Below are positions 22,078 to 34,513 of a stretch of 64,000 nt of DNA, in pieces. The notes under the pieces are model-generated. The model was not told the DNA's origin and searched no databases. It saw only the letters and a list, made by a program, of their open reading frames with translations. Source of the DNA: Rhizoclosmatium globosum (taxonomy: Eukaryota; Chytridiomycota; Chytridiomycetes; Chytridiales; Chytriomycetaceae). The stretch spans positions 1-64,000 of the forward strand of contig MCGO01000033.1 of assembly GCA_002104985.1 (NCBI GenBank), written 5' to 3'. Within the stretch, counting starts at the first letter, position 1, and every line of letters starts with the position of its first letter. Position numbers and translations under genes: made by a program.

Positions 22078-25000
22078 ATGTTCAACGTCATGGACTTTGA
22101 CTTTGGCGGAGGTCAAAGAAGTGACAAAGACAAAGAGAATATTGAGCAGATCATGGCGAAGCTGAGAGATGCTTTGTTTGGATGTGAGTCTTGGGGATTC
22201 AACATAACTATTCGTTTCGACTTTTATTAACCATCATATACGATATTAGTTATGTTCAATATATCACGCCAAAGCTCTGGAGATACGCCTTTGTTCTTCC
22301 ACTATGTTGGTAAATACAATCGATGTTGATTCATAAACCATCTGTTGAGCCCCAAACACTACAGACCTTGCGATCGAACTCTTTCAAAATATGGCTTTTC
22401 CAGTATTATTTATATGGGCTCCGTGGAGCTTCGATTTTGGGTGGTATCGCACCTTCACTTCTTACTTGACACCATGGCAATATTTTCTGGACTCTTCTTC
22501 AGCATATTACGCGATGCTTGGAATATTAGGCGTACTTTATATCACAGCATCCACGATCGCGTATGCCTGTGAGCTTAAATTGCATTTTTATCCTTTGCGT
22601 CCAGAGACTGAACCTCAAACACAGCGACACAACACAAGATCCGTTTCACAGGCCCTATTAAGTTCCTCAGAATCATTTTACTTGCTGTTTCTGGTCCGCT
22701 GTACCTTCCGTTCTTTGGGCTTCTCATTTTTACTGCTATCAATTGTAGTGGGAATATCTTCATGACTGTGATTATGACCAACCCCGAAACGATTGCATGC
22801 AACTCCACTATTTTTATCGTTCGAGCTGTTGGTACCTTTTTGATGGCGTTTTTATACATGATGTAAGCACCTTGAAGATTTCATTTCAATAGCTAACATG
22901 AAACCAAAGCTTGTCAATGCAAGTCAGAATTGCTTGCTTTGAGTTTGAACCAAAGGCTAAAGACCTGACGAGTCGCCCCTCTGCCCGTTTAGACGCTGTG
23001 TATATTGTCTTCCGCTCGATACTGATCGTTCTTTCTTTGACACTTGTTTTGTATGGAGGTGGATCTCTTGGAAACATTTCTCTTCCGAATTGGATCATGT
23101 GCATTACGTGTCTAGTGTTATCGGGTACCTTGGCGTACTTACACATTTGGGTTTGTCGCTTTCGTTTCCTTCTAAATTGTCTAACATGTGGTCCAGTATA
23201 TTCCCTACTACAACTATAGATACTCACAGTTACGAGCTGGAATCTTCTTGAACTTCTTTTGGGCGTCCCTTTGTTACCTTTACCTGAACCTTCGTCCCTT
23301 CAGTGATATTGGCACAGTCCTTGTGATCATGATTCCAGTTGTCTTCGTTTTTGCAGCCTTTTTTGTTCACTCTCGCCGTAAAATGATTGAAGAGATGCCT
23401 ATCGCACAGATTACTGATCCATGGACTCTGGAGCTAAAGGCGCGATTCATTTTGATCCGCGAGAATATGTTGTACCCTTCGAATCAAAGTGAAATGCTAT
23501 CGAGGAACGGAAAGTCGCCGGGGGACCTCGGATACAGTGCTTCCGCGGCCAAAACAACGTCCAATGCAGCTGAGGAAGCTCGTATTGCGAGAGAGGCCAA
23601 AATTCTTGCGGAGATTAACTTGATGTATGTTCAAGCTGCAAAAGATATGCCTAAATCGTGTATGCTGCAAATCATGATTGGAACTTTCCAATTGGTTTAC
23701 CTTAAGAATCGAGCCCAATGTTTGGCTGTTACTACTAAAGCAGATGGCATGAAGCCTCAGCCAGACGAAATGTTCATGCTTTTTAAACGGCGTCGAGATT
23801 TGAATGAAAAGTTGGTATTGCGAAGGGCTTTGGGGTTGAGCTGATTTTCTTTTGCACAGCGCGATTGGCAAAGACGGATTTGATTTCATTGCATACGAGC
23901 GTCATATGGCCGCTGCAAAGAAGTATGTATAGTTTGGTTTTGATCTTTGGACTAAAATCTTGGCCAGAAACGAAAAACGAGCAACAATTTCAATCGTTCA
24001 ATTCTGGGCTGAACTCATGAAGCGCCATCCCAGCATTCATAAACTTGAACACTACGGTTCCGCAATCACTTCTGCCATCTCAACTGCTCGTAGTTCTTAC
24101 ATCGCGCTCATAAAAATTAGTCCATCTACTCCGAACGTATACAGAATGTACGGCGCGTTTTTAATCAACGTCTTGAACGACACAAAGAAGGGTCAAGAGC
24201 TCCTTGACCACGCTGAAGAAATTGAAGAAACACAACAACGAGAGAAAGGATTCAAATGCGAGGAAATGGATGGCGACTGCGACACCCCACCTGCTGTGAC
24301 GTCTGATGATATGAATATGTTCAGTGACGACAATGGGTTGATAACTATTTCGGGAGAGAGACATTCAATGTGTCAAGTCATCAGTGTGAATCCTTTGTTT
24401 TGTCAAATCTTTGGGTACAGAAAACATGACTTGATTGGGGGGAATGTGAACAAGATTATTCCAAACCCTTTTGGTCCTATTCACGATGCTGTCGTGAGTG
24501 CATATCTCGATACTGGATTCGCAAAGGTGACGAATTTCTTTGAGTGTCAACATTTTTCTAAACCTTTGTGAAAAGGTCATTGACAGAGTCAGACAAGTTC
24601 TTGGTATCAATGGAGATGGCTACTTATTCCAATTCGTTCTCTGTGTTAAACATATCGTTGATCCTGAAGGCCGACAATCATTCGTTGGAATTGTGAAGCC
24701 GGGAAAAACATTGACCAACTCTGGATTTGCGTTGATGGACAATACTTTCACAATCCTTCATGCAACACAAAATGTTTGCCAAGTGTTGGGAATGCGTCCA
24801 CGTTCAACAAAGGATTTCGAAGTCAAGAAATTGTATCCAAATATCAACCATGAGCGATTGATTGACAAACAAGGAATGAAGACAATTTGGACTACTGGCG
24901 GGCAGAAGTATGATATTGAATGGTTTGGAGATGCTTTGCCTCTTGCCGGAACTGTCTGCTATATTTGTCGGATCAAGTTCAAAGTTAAAGTTGAGGGTGC

Positions 25001-27718
25001 AAGGTCCGCAGTTTCATCGGTATCAAGTGTCGCTGAAGCTAATCCACTGGTTTTCTCTCCTCACGGTGAGTGCCATATCGAATCTCTTTGAGTTGCTTAC
25101 TTTCGAAACAGGAAGTACTGAACAACTCAAACGGGATGGCCACATGTCTGAATCTATAAACGCGGGTTACAGGGCTTCAATCGATGGGGGAGGTGGAGGA
25201 TGCCCATTTGTTCCCTCTGCCAGTTTGAATCGACCTAATATGGACACACGCTCAAGTTTCGGCGGATGCCCCGTTATGGGTTCCAAAAGCGATAGACCGA
25301 ATACGGCGTCTGACCATCAGGGTCTTGCCGTCAATACAGCAAATTTGCGCGACAACTCCATTTCCATCAACCTTCCAAATAATTCAGACAGCCGGCCTTC
25401 GGAGCTTCCATCAGCGCCACCGCAACCCTACAGAAGAGTTTCAAATTTCAGAGATGAAGTTAGAGGACATCCTCAACCGCCTCCAGACATGCCCGTGACG
25501 TCCAAGGCTGTTACACCATTATCTGGAGCGATGAAGAAGCACACCGGCAACAAAGAAGATCAAACAAGAAGATCGAGTGCCTCGAGTACCCGTAGCGTCA
25601 AAAACAAGTATGAAACACAACTACGTGTCACAGTAGCGAAAAAGAACAGTCAAATCAACTCAAGACTCGGAATCGTTCATGCCTCGTTCCAAATCCTATT
25701 TGTGATTATTATCGGGTGAGAAGGCCAAACCATCTATGCATGTAACTTAATTTAACTTTTTTATACCTGATTAGAATGGCGATTTACACCAACCTTCAGT
25801 TCAACTACATTTTCAGCAGCGCTGTTTCAGCCCTCGTCCGCCTTGAAGACCACTGCATTCTCACCTCCGACATGGTCACAATGTTCGATGCAGTTCGCAC
25901 CATTGACATTTACCGATTCAGCCAAAATTCACCATACCTACAACTTGGAATCAACGTGACAGACGCAAAACAAATCGTGCATAACAAGTTCCAAAATCTG
26001 AAAAGAAATCGGATGAAGATGCTTAACTTGTATGGTAACCTGGTCAACATTAGTGCCCCTGTACGACAGAAGTATAGAGTCATTGACTCGCTTGAAGTGC
26101 TGTTTAGTTTGAATGCGATTTCGGAGTATACTGCTACGTCTCCGTTCTCGGATATTGTGTACTCTCCGAGAATGACGTATGTTTTGACGAATGGACCGAC
26201 GATTGGTTTGGACTTGATGAATAAGAGTACGACGTTGGCTTTGAAGGAGTATAATGACTTTATTACGAGTCAAGGAAACTGGGTGATTGTTTTGTCGGCG
26301 ATTGCACCAATCTTGGCGGCATTACAGCTGCTGATACTCTTCCCGGTCCATTACATGATTGAATTGAAACGGAAAGAGTTTTTGAAAATGTTCTACGATG
26401 TAAGTTTCTTTGTGTTGGATATCTTCGCTTTAACTACTTGTGATAGATTCCGAAACAAGTTGTTAAGGGTATCTACCAAGCGAGACTTCAACGTATGATT
26501 GATAGTGCCGGTGACAAATCCGGTAGTGACGGTGATAGCGATGAAGAAATGAATAATCTCCTCAATATGGAGGGAGTTGGATCTTCTGAAAGCCTAAATG
26601 ACAAATCCGTTTACCGCGGCCAGAATGGAGAAGTGAAGGAGCCATTCAACTTGATTCGGGCCCATCGTCGATACATGTTTGATAAGCGTGGAATTGGTTT
26701 GAAATGCTGGATGATTCTTGCCGTATCTTGTGTGTATTTCATCACATCTGGTTATCAAGTGCAGAATTACATCAACAACAATCAACTAACGGGAAATACA
26801 CTGTACTGGTCTGGTCAACGATTAATTATGATGAAACGCGCCTCGTTTTGGCTTCGAGAGGGATACATCTATTCCATTGTTACCAAAAATGCGAGTGTGG
26901 ATATCGATCTAATTAACACTCCACTTTGGAATAGCTTGATTACTGATTTTACATGGACTGATTTCGGCTTGATTTATGGCGATCCTGTGATGAACAATAC
27001 TCCAATAACCAAAATGTCATTCACGGATCCTCAAGTTCTCCTCGAGCTGAATAATGCCTGTGTAGACACACTTCCTGCAGACTGTAGTACTTACTGGTCG
27101 GGTTTGATGACTCGCGGTCTTCACAGCGTTATCAACAAATACGTTCTTCAAGCCGGACTTATTTTCAATATGGTGACCCAAATGATTGACCCAAAAACTC
27201 CAATGCCGAAAGCCCAGGACTATCAAACTTTGAACACTATGCTTAGTCAGATTAGGCAACTTGATACTGACTATATGACACCGACATTTTACCAATCCAT
27301 GTCGTATTTTACTGCAAGCCCAGAAAGTCAGGTTCAGTGGTTCCAAACGTTCCATCTCACGTTCACAGTCTGTGTGGTGGTAGCTCTTGTGCTATACTAC
27401 TTGATAGTCATTCGTGCTCTCGTTCGGTACATGATGAGTGAAATGCGACAGACTTCTGGACTTGTCTACATGCTTCCTGCTGAAGTTCTCATGTCTATTC
27501 CTAGTTTCAAGAAATGGAGCGCGGCAATAGATGGGTCGACTACCACGGGAATTAAGCAAGATCCAAGTATTAAGGGATCAGAAGTTATGTCTGCATCCAC
27601 GCCATCACCAGGAATGGGACAGTTACTTGTCCATCAAACAGGGTTGAGCGTGGCTCCAACATCAATCGGGTCAAAATCGCCTGGATCTTTCCTCACACAT
27701 AGTTTTGGCCGAATTTAA
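22078..27718 (+). CDS. TmcB-like multi-pass membrane protein with PAS domain
   Basis: Twelve exons (22078-22183, 22250-22309, 22365-22568, 22652-22862, 22910-23150, 23197-23810, 23860-23922, 23968-24526, 24576-25065, 25112-25715, 25775-26399, 26447-27718) close at 1682 aa. The N-terminal third has about eight transmembrane segments (FPVLFIWAPW; LLAVSGPLYLPFFGLLIF; WIMCITCLVLSGTLAYL and others). A cytosolic part follows with helical repeats and a PAS fold (VNPLFCQIFGYRKHDLIG ... FALMDNTFTILHATQNVC). After a Ser/Pro-rich linker come two transmembrane pairs, each enclosing a ~180-200 aa extracellular loop. This plan matches the 'tiny macrocysts' TmcB/TmcC-type proteins known from amoebae and chytrids. 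A sensor role is inference; no kinase or cyclase domain is present. Confidence 0.8.
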
Positions 27719-27802
27719 GGAGGGCATCCTTGCGTAAGTTAGTTAGTCCAATTTAAGTTTAATTCAATAAATCACACTATCATTTTGAAATCAATAAAAA
27801 AA

Positions 27803-27940
27803 GCAGACTTTTATTCAGACTGAGATAGGACGACGAAATCAAGGAGGTTATCAGTACTTTGCACAGACCTGTTCACTGAAATCCCACAACTGTTTGCCCT
27901 TATCCACACCCTTCGGGTGATGCCATAAGAATACTTTGTA
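27803..27940 (-). pseudogene. Duplicated fragment of the short-chain dehydrogenase 3' end
   Basis: This stretch repeats the 3' end of the neighbouring dehydrogenase gene (28028-28190): GCAGACTTTTATTCAGACTG, then TATCAGTACTTTGCACAGAC (the last codons and stop) and CTGTTCACTGAAATCCCACA. It is too short to be a gene. Immediately after it, 27950-28000 is a low-complexity TTCGC-rich stretch. Confidence 0.75.
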
Positions 27941-28086
27941 ATATCGGGTAACACTGTATTCTGTAATATAGTTGCTTCGCAACAAGATAGTTCGCTTCGC
28001 TCACTTCAATTGAAATTAATGACAAGAGGCAGACTTTTATTCAGACTGAGATAGAAAAAAAGGAGACACCGAAAACAAGCAAGTTA

Positions 28087-29276
28087 TCAGTACTTTGCAC
28101 AGACCTGTTCACTGAAATCCCACAACTGTTTAGCCAAATCCTTATCCATACCTTTAGGGTGATGGTCGTCAGAGACAACACCATAAGGAATAATAAACTT
28201 TCCACGAATATTTTTAGAGTCAATTTCTGGGTGGGTAGCAGCATAGAGTTGAGCATGGGCACCTTGTTCTGGAGTCAAAATTGGACCAATGATCAAAGAA
28301 AGAATCCAACGCTTTGGAATCAAACTGAAAAGAACCAGGCGAGGCTGAAACGGTCTGGACGGACGAGTTCGGTGTCGACTACACCTGGGTGGACAGAGTT
28401 TACAGCGATTTGGTAGCCGTACTTGTTGTGGAGTTCAGTGGAGAAGAGGAGGTTGGCGAGTTTGGATTGACCGTAGTAGTTTCCGGCCGAGAAAGCGGGG
28501 TTGTGCTTCTTGAGGGTCTCGTAGTCGATTCCGTAGACGGGGGCCATCCAGGTGGCGGAGGAGGAGAGGTTGACGATACGTGGAGTGTTTGGAGTCTTGA
28601 GGATGACAGGGAGGAGGTGCTTTGTGAACATGAAGTGGCCGAGGTGGTTTGTAGAGAACATGGCTTCGTATCCATCCTATCAGAGTGTTATTTCAAATCG
28701 ATGTTGTTTAGATCAAGGGGAGATTGAAAGACATGCAAACCCAACCTTTGACAGCTTGAATGGCTCCTTAGTCACGATGTCCATGATACCGGCATTGTTT
28801 ACGAGGATGTCGATGCGGTTTACGCGCTTTGCCAGATCGATTGCGGCGTCCTTTGTCTGCTTCAGGTCGCCCAGATCGACGCGCACAAACTCGACGTCGA
28901 TGATCTTCCCCGCGGCGGCAGCCTCCGCCTTCAAGTTTGCGATTGCGGTCTCTGCCCTGTCCTTTGAGCGGGCGGCGAGGAAGACCTTTGCGCCGTTGAA
29001 TGCGAGGTGTTTTACTGAGTGGTAGCCGAGACCCGTGTTGCCGCCAGTCACGATGGCGACTCGACCGACGAGCGACGGGATTGTTGCGAGCGTGAACGAC
29101 GAGGCGTAGTAGTCCGTCGACGTGCGCCGCGGCTTCGTGTCCGCGGGCGTGGCAACGGACTTGCGCTTGGTCGGTGATGTTGCGCGGCGGAGGAGAACGA
29201 GCGCGGTGGCGGCGGCGGCGAGGGCGGCAGTGGTTTCCCACTTGTGCTCAGAGAGGAACGTGGCGACTTGGCTCAT
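28087..29276 (-). pseudogene. Short-chain dehydrogenase/reductase (retinol-dehydrogenase/WWOX-like), with an apparent frameshift
   Basis: Two exons (28746-29276 and 28087-28676). An N-terminal hydrophobic helix (TAALAAAATALVLL) could anchor it in a membrane. SDR motifs are complete: VTGGNTGLG (NAD(P) binding, TGxxxGxG), VNNAGIM (NNAG), SS-SATW with the catalytic serine, and YYGQSK (YxxxK). HPGVVDTE is the usual post-catalytic block. Near 28325 the frame changes: the first phase ends in a stop after SLAWFFS while the conserved continuation (IPKRWILSLIIGP ... LWDFSEQV) lies in another phase. No GT-AG intron with the right phase explains it, so I read it as a one-base indel or sequence error. 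All catalytic residues are upstream of it. ATG at 29276 is 51 bp from the divergent kinase start. Confidence 0.75.
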
Positions 29277-29327
29277 TCTTCTTGTTTGGAACAAAGAAAC
29301 AACTCACTCAAATAAGAATATAAACAA

Positions 29328-31118
29328 ATGAGTCGTCCACACGCGCCTCGTGGCTCCCACACTCCCTCAGATGCGAGAGAACCTACTACTGCCCTCTATG
29401 TCCATCTGCCCTCAGACATGCTCAATCACAGATACAAAGTCCTCAGGTTTGATGTATGGTCGCGTACTACTCTTTCTCACTCGATTCCCTTTCCTTTTCC
29501 CACAGTGTTCTGAAACCAAGGTACACCGCCAGCCTTCCTGTTCGCGAATATCTTCATTTCTTACTGAATCATGATATGAAACTGTAAACATACAGAATTG
29601 CAAAGAGCGAAGTCATGTTGGCGTTTGATAATGTCCTTGACAAACACGTTGCCCTCAAAATCATTCGCAAAGAAGAGCTCACCGATTACGAGGTATTACT
29701 TGACCTTTCCTCCTTCAATTCAAAGTTGAATAATGCAAACTAGAGATGGCGCGTCCTCCGTGAAACTGACCTCCTCAAAACTCTGTCACACCCAAACATT
29801 ATCCGTCTCGAAAACTTTATTGAAACTGAAACGGATTTTGTTATTGTGCTCGAGTACATGAATGATGGCGATTTGTTTGATTTGTTGCAGCAGAGTGGTA
29901 AATTGTTGCCGGAACAAGTTCGCATTATCGCTGTTCAGATTGCTCTTGCTTTAAAGTATTTGCATTCACGCAAAGTGGTGGGCCTATTTATTGGGAGTTG
30001 ACAGAGCTTCGCGAGCGAGAGCGATGCGATGATGGCGATGCGTCAAAGATCTAACTGATAATATCATATAGATCCATCGCGACATCAAACCAGAAAACGT
30101 TGGAATCCGTCAACCCCTTGCCTCCATGGCGAACATCCCTGCCGACATTACCGAAGCTATCGAATCATCATCATCAACGACCACCACGCCTTTGACCACC
30201 GAAGAACCTTCTGGATCCGTTGACGAAAACGAGGCATGGACAAAAGTAAAGTTGATCGACTTCAGCCTCTCTCGATACGCAAAAGATGGACGCGCAAGAA
30301 CGCCATGCGGAACACTTGGATACATGGCTCCTGAAATGATGCTCGTCAATCTCCACGAGTGCGAATACACATCTGTAAAACACTAATCCCCACCCTTCTT
30401 TTTTTTTTTCGTGTTCACCTCTATATACTAAACCCATTCATTTCAAAATAAAGGCTGTCGACATGTGGGCCTTCGGATGCCTCCTCTACGCCCTCCTCAC
30501 AGGCACCCCGCCCTTTGAAATCGGGAAAATGCCTGAATCGAAACAAGACGTTCTTGTGCAGTTCCCGGAATCGCTGTGGCGCGACATTCCTGCTGACGCT
30601 CAGCAATGTGTTCGCGCGTGTTTGGATCCGGATCCGGGGCGGAGGGTTACGGCGGCGAGGTTTCTTGGGATGCCGTGGTTTCAGGAGGAGGAGGGGGAGG
30701 GGGAGGGGGAGGGGGGTTGGAGTATCCGGTTCCTGTGCATGCGCAGCGGGCGGGGTCGATTGCGGATTTGTTGGCGAGGTATGATGTTGTGGAGGAGGTG
30801 GGGAAGAGATTAGGTGGTGCGGGGGTGGATCCGGATGCGGTTTATTACCGGGAACCGAGTCCTCCACCGCCGGGGTGGTATCTTCCGACGCGGTTGCGGA
30901 CGCCGAGTCCTGGATTGTATGAGCGGTTGAGTCGGTATGATGAGGAGATTGCGAGGAGAAGGGAGGCGGCGGCGAAAGGGGAGGTTGTTGTTGGCGGGGA
31001 TAAGACTGTTGCGGAGGCTGTGGCGGAAATGTATGCGGGCAAGAGTTTTGTTGTGAAGGTTGTTGCGGGGGCTGGGAATTACGATGAGAAGGTTGAGGTT
31101 CCGATTTATCACGCGTAA
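29328..31118 (+). CDS. Divergent Ser/Thr protein kinase
   Basis: Six exons, including a 15-bp microexon (29328-29446, 29506-29520, 29596-29692, 29744-29977, 30072-30374, 30454-31118). Conserved kinase parts: VALKII (ATP-anchoring Lys), LRETDLLKTLSHPNII, IHRDIKPEN (catalytic loop, complete), CGTLGYMAPEM (APE) and DMWAFGCLLYALLTGTPPF. Two oddities: the glycine-rich loop is replaced by a stretch without glycine (LKPRIAKSEVML), and the DFG motif reads DFS, keeping the metal-binding Asp. After the kinase domain a G-rich tract (about 30680-30715) is followed by a change of frame; the downstream frame continues about 130 aa (LEYPVPVHAQRAGSIADLL ... VPIYHA). An indel in the G tract is the likely cause. 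Specificity is unknown; the overall order resembles CAMK/AGC kinases. Confidence 0.72.
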
Positions 31119-31259
31119 ATTGAGTTTATTGTGTGGTGTTTGATTTGGTGAGGAGGTGTTATGTATATTCTTTGTAAATAGTCTCATTGCTGTAAATATA
31201 TTGATTTTATTTAGTTAACGATGTATTACACTGTCAGCGAACCAAATAGCGTAAAAGTA

Positions 31260-32227
31260 TCAACCACGTCCTGTACTTCGGTCAGGTTTTTGAGATATCG
31301 CAGAGGCTCCATGTGTTTTAATATTAAGTGAATGATCTGACATTTGTTTCGCTGATTCGATGCTTTGTATTCGACGCTCTATTTCCAACAGCTGCTCATT
31401 CTGCAGACTTTGTTTCATCCAAAGCTGTAAGAAAATGTAAACAAGGGGAATCAAATATTGTAGGTGAACCAACAGAATCCAAACTTGAATGCTGACGGCA
31501 GGAAAATCGTTAAGTTGGAGCTGTGAGTAATAAATTGTTGAAATTAAGAGAATCTGAATGCATATCATAGATCCACATCCAAACTTGGATATAAGGACTA
31601 ACCGCCGAACATTTAAGTCAGATCCTTCGACGGTCTTGAGGTAATAACCATAAACTCCAGTAACAAACAAATCAAACGAGATCACAACAGCATAGTTTGC
31701 GATATTGAGATAGAAATACAAGTCCAAAATGTTGATATAAATATCAGGATACCAAGACAACACTATCGTTATGAACTGAGAAAGGAGAAGAAGGGAATAT
31801 ATGGCAATAATGGATGTAAATACGGCCGACTGCGCGGAATCACAACCTCAATAACGGGAAGACCTCGATTCAATGTATAAACAAAAACAAATATTTCAAA
31901 CATGTAAAAGAGGGCGTTTGCAGACAAATCCGAAGCAACATAAACCGAAAATGCTGGATAACTTCTGGGGAGAAGGTTGACTGTCACAGATCCACCGTAA
32001 CTCAGAATCATGAGGAATAAAACAAGATTAACGGGCGTGAAAATTGTTTTGGTCGACATGAGGAAACGGGTTTGCACTAAATCTCGCCAAACCAATGTTC
32101 CAAGATAAAGCAACTGAATGAAGAACGCGATAATTGTGATCCAAACATCCTGGAGGATTGCTGTACTTCCGGACGAGTAATATGTGTCCCAAATCTCCCA
32201 GCTTGTTGGTGCGTCGGTCGTGTTCAT
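31260..32227 (-). CDS. Seven-transmembrane-like protein, unknown family
   Basis: Two exons (31844-32227 and 31260-31775) close at 299 aa. About six or seven hydrophobic segments are visible: DVWITIIAFFIQLLYLGTLVW, VNLVLFLMILSYG, ANALFYMFEIFVFVYTL, INILDLYFYLNIANYAVVIS, MICIQILLISTIYY and VWILLVHLQYLIPLVYIFL. A short polar N-terminus carries a sequon (NTTD) and a ~55-aa charged C-terminus follows. The layout suggests a receptor-like or 7TM protein, but no GPCR class motif is recognisable. The intron position is less certain than elsewhere because several donors fit. Confidence 0.6.
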
Positions 32228-32660
32228 TGTTTCGAAAAGACAATGATATGATGGTTACTAAAACAAAGGAAGGGTAAAATACTATATTTAAAGGTGTCCA
32301 TATACTTTCGAAACAATATGTTTTGAAAAGGCCCTTTCGTACTCTTTTGCTGCTTTCAAGTGAGGAAAGAATACAAGAACCAAAACCAATTACTTTCCAA
32401 GTCGGAACGTGGAGACCAACAGAATTTTTAACGCCACTCTGTTCCTCTTTCGTTATTATTCTTGACGCCAAATGATGAATTGAAGCCAAATCGAAGGAAT
32501 GAATTCCGGCAACGTTTAAGAGTTCGAAGCAGGGCTGTCGCATTCAATGGAGGATTTTAGAAAGAGTATGGAAATGATTGGCATTTATTTTTCAATCAGT
32601 ATGAATTCCAGAATCGCTTCGTTATGATATCGAATGGTCCTGAATGTTCATGGAGGTATT
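32228..32660. other. Intergenic stretch
   Basis: A minus-strand frame is open upstream of the 7TM start (to 32543), but it has no ATG in the right place and no conserved feature. I see no gene here. Confidence 0.4.
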
Positions 32661-33456
32661 TTAGTGGTGACCACCAGTGGCAGCAGCACTAGAAGGAAGA
32701 ATAGAAGTTAGATAAATTATATCCAGGGAGAGGACATTGGGGAGAGCTGAAGTGTCCCCATCATCTAGAACACCTATCCATCCCCATGTTCTCCAAAAGA
32801 CCCTCCCACATCATACACATCAAACTCTTTCATATCTGACGACTAACAGGTTTGCTGAGCGGACGTCGTGTATTTTTATCGAGTCTTGCAGTCTTCACTT
32901 GACTTCAACTCTCGCCGCAAATATCGCCTTCGACCGCCTCTTGATACTGTACTCGTCTAGAGCAACGAAGTGTACATCGCTGTATGCATCGATTTGATAG
33001 TATTTGCCGATCCCGATACTTCTTCTCTGTCTCTGTCTGAGACTACGTGTACGTGTACGTCTGGACACTCACCCAGGGATCTTGTATCCAACGAGCGAAC
33101 CGCGACCAATCATTTCGCCGACGAGGAAGAAGCCGTAGACGGTGACCCCGGCGCCAACGACCTGGCCCGCCTCTCTGACAGTCACCTTCTTCCAGGCGCC
33201 GTTCTGCGCCGTCGCAAACAACTTTCCAAATCCGGTCTGCGCCTCGGCGATCGCGGCGCCGGAAGGAAGACCCACGTTTCCGTTCTTGGCCACGAGCGAC
33301 CCGAACTCGATCGCTACTTTTCCGTAGTGGATGCCGACGTTGACAAGGGCTGGTTGTTGGAAGAGAGGGGAAGCAGAGAGTGTTAGAAGAGGATCGGGAG
33401 AGTGTAGTGCTCTTACAGTTCAAACGGGCAGTAAGTTGGGTAACAGCGGCAGCCAT
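32661..33456 (-). CDS. ATP20: Mitochondrial F1Fo ATP synthase subunit g
   Basis: Three exons (33417-33456, 33073-33349, 32661-32688) close at 114 aa. The last intron is 384 bp, long for this window, and the final exon only 28 bp. The C-terminal block YGFFLVGEMIGRGSLVGYK, with a GxxxG-like stretch in its single membrane helix, is characteristic of subunit g, which with subunit e drives ATP synthase dimerisation in the inner mitochondrial membrane. Length is typical (about 100-120 aa). It is divergent to the DTW-domain gene, with 59 bp between starts. Confidence 0.8.
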
Positions 33457-33515
33457 ATTTGCGTTTTTTCTTTTTCAACCCCATCACATCGCGTCTTTAC
33501 TACTCAAGTCTACCT

Positions 33516-34495
33516 ATGGACCACCCACCACCACCACCACCACCACCATCAACAACGACTGCAAAGAGAACCCGCACTCAGTGCACAAGAACTCCAAAGT
33601 GTAACGGCAAATCATCGCATCTTTATTGCGCCATATGCTGTCACCCACTTGAAGGACAGCCTGCACCATCGCCCGTCTCTTTACCCCTCGAATTGCACAT
33701 GTACAGACATCCTGGAGAGAAGGTTTCGAAAAGTACTTCGATTCATGCAAAGGTTGTGGCTCCAGCTGATACCACAATGTTTGTGGAAGACTGCAAAGAC
33801 CTTGGCAAGAATGTCGGTGGAATCTTGAATCAACGATACCCAGATCCATCGCGAGTGCTGCTTCTGTTTCCCTCGGATGTGAGTAGCTTGGTGTTTTGTG
33901 GCACAGCAGTTAATAACACTGTTTTCATTCATGCATATGTATTCAGGATGCAAAGCCTTTATCAAAACTGCCTCGATCGTCTTTCGATAAGCTTATTGTA
34001 CTGGATGGAACATGGACACAAGCAAAAGCAATGTATTTATGCCTCAAAGACGCGGGATTTCAACCAGTAACAATTGGATTCCCTGCGAATGCTTCTGTTG
34101 CCCAACAAACTCAGCCTGAAGAGACTGCTTCAATCGATCAAAATAATGATTTGCCGGAATCGCCTTCAAAGAAACGAAACATTGACTCAACATCTTCAAT
34201 CGACGCGTCTACTTTATCAGTAACCACCAGCAAGGATCCAGAACCAGTGAAAACTTTGTTCTGGAGGTATCAAAAAGTGGGTGATCATGCGTTGGCTACC
34301 ATTGAGGCTGTTTACTACTTTTACCGAGATTACTTCAACGTGTACGAGTCTGGAAAGGAATATGATGGACGATTTGATGGCCTGTTGTATTACTTTAGGC
34401 TGCAGTATGAGACTGTGCAGGGGTACTATAAGGCTAACCCAGACAAGCAGTTTACAAAGAAAAAGAGTAACGCAGAATCATATATCAAGAAATAA
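33516..34495 (+). CDS. DTW-domain tRNA-uridine aminocarboxypropyltransferase (DTWD1-like)
   Basis: Two exons (33516-33878 and 33947-34495) close at 303 aa. The N-terminus has a Pro run and Cys pairs (CTRTPKC, YCAIC) of the metal-binding type seen in TDD/DTW proteins. VLLLFPSD|DAKPL spans the splice, and IVLDGTWTQAKAM contains the DxTW motif. The family (bacterial TapT, human DTWD1/2) adds a 3-amino-3-carboxypropyl group from SAM to uridines of tRNA, acp3U. A Ser/Thr-rich insert (about 60 aa) separates the DTW motif from the C-terminal helices (YRDYFNVYESGKEYDGRFDG). Which tRNA position is modified cannot be read here. Confidence 0.8.
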
Positions 34496-34513
34496 ATGTA
34501 TTTTTGCATAACT

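Noticed and set aside
30421..30867. Pro-rich minus-strand frame opposite the kinase C-terminus
   Set aside because: Antisense of a G-rich tract; no start or domain.
32028..32543. Minus-strand 171-codon frame overlapping the 7TM gene start
   Set aside because: Its 3' half is an alternative phase of the 7TM coding exon and its 5' half is intergenic. No start context or domain.
33043..33456. Alternative 137-codon minus-strand frame over the ATP synthase g gene
   Set aside because: The spliced model gives the conserved YGFFLVGEMIGR block in another phase. The unspliced frame is a shadow.
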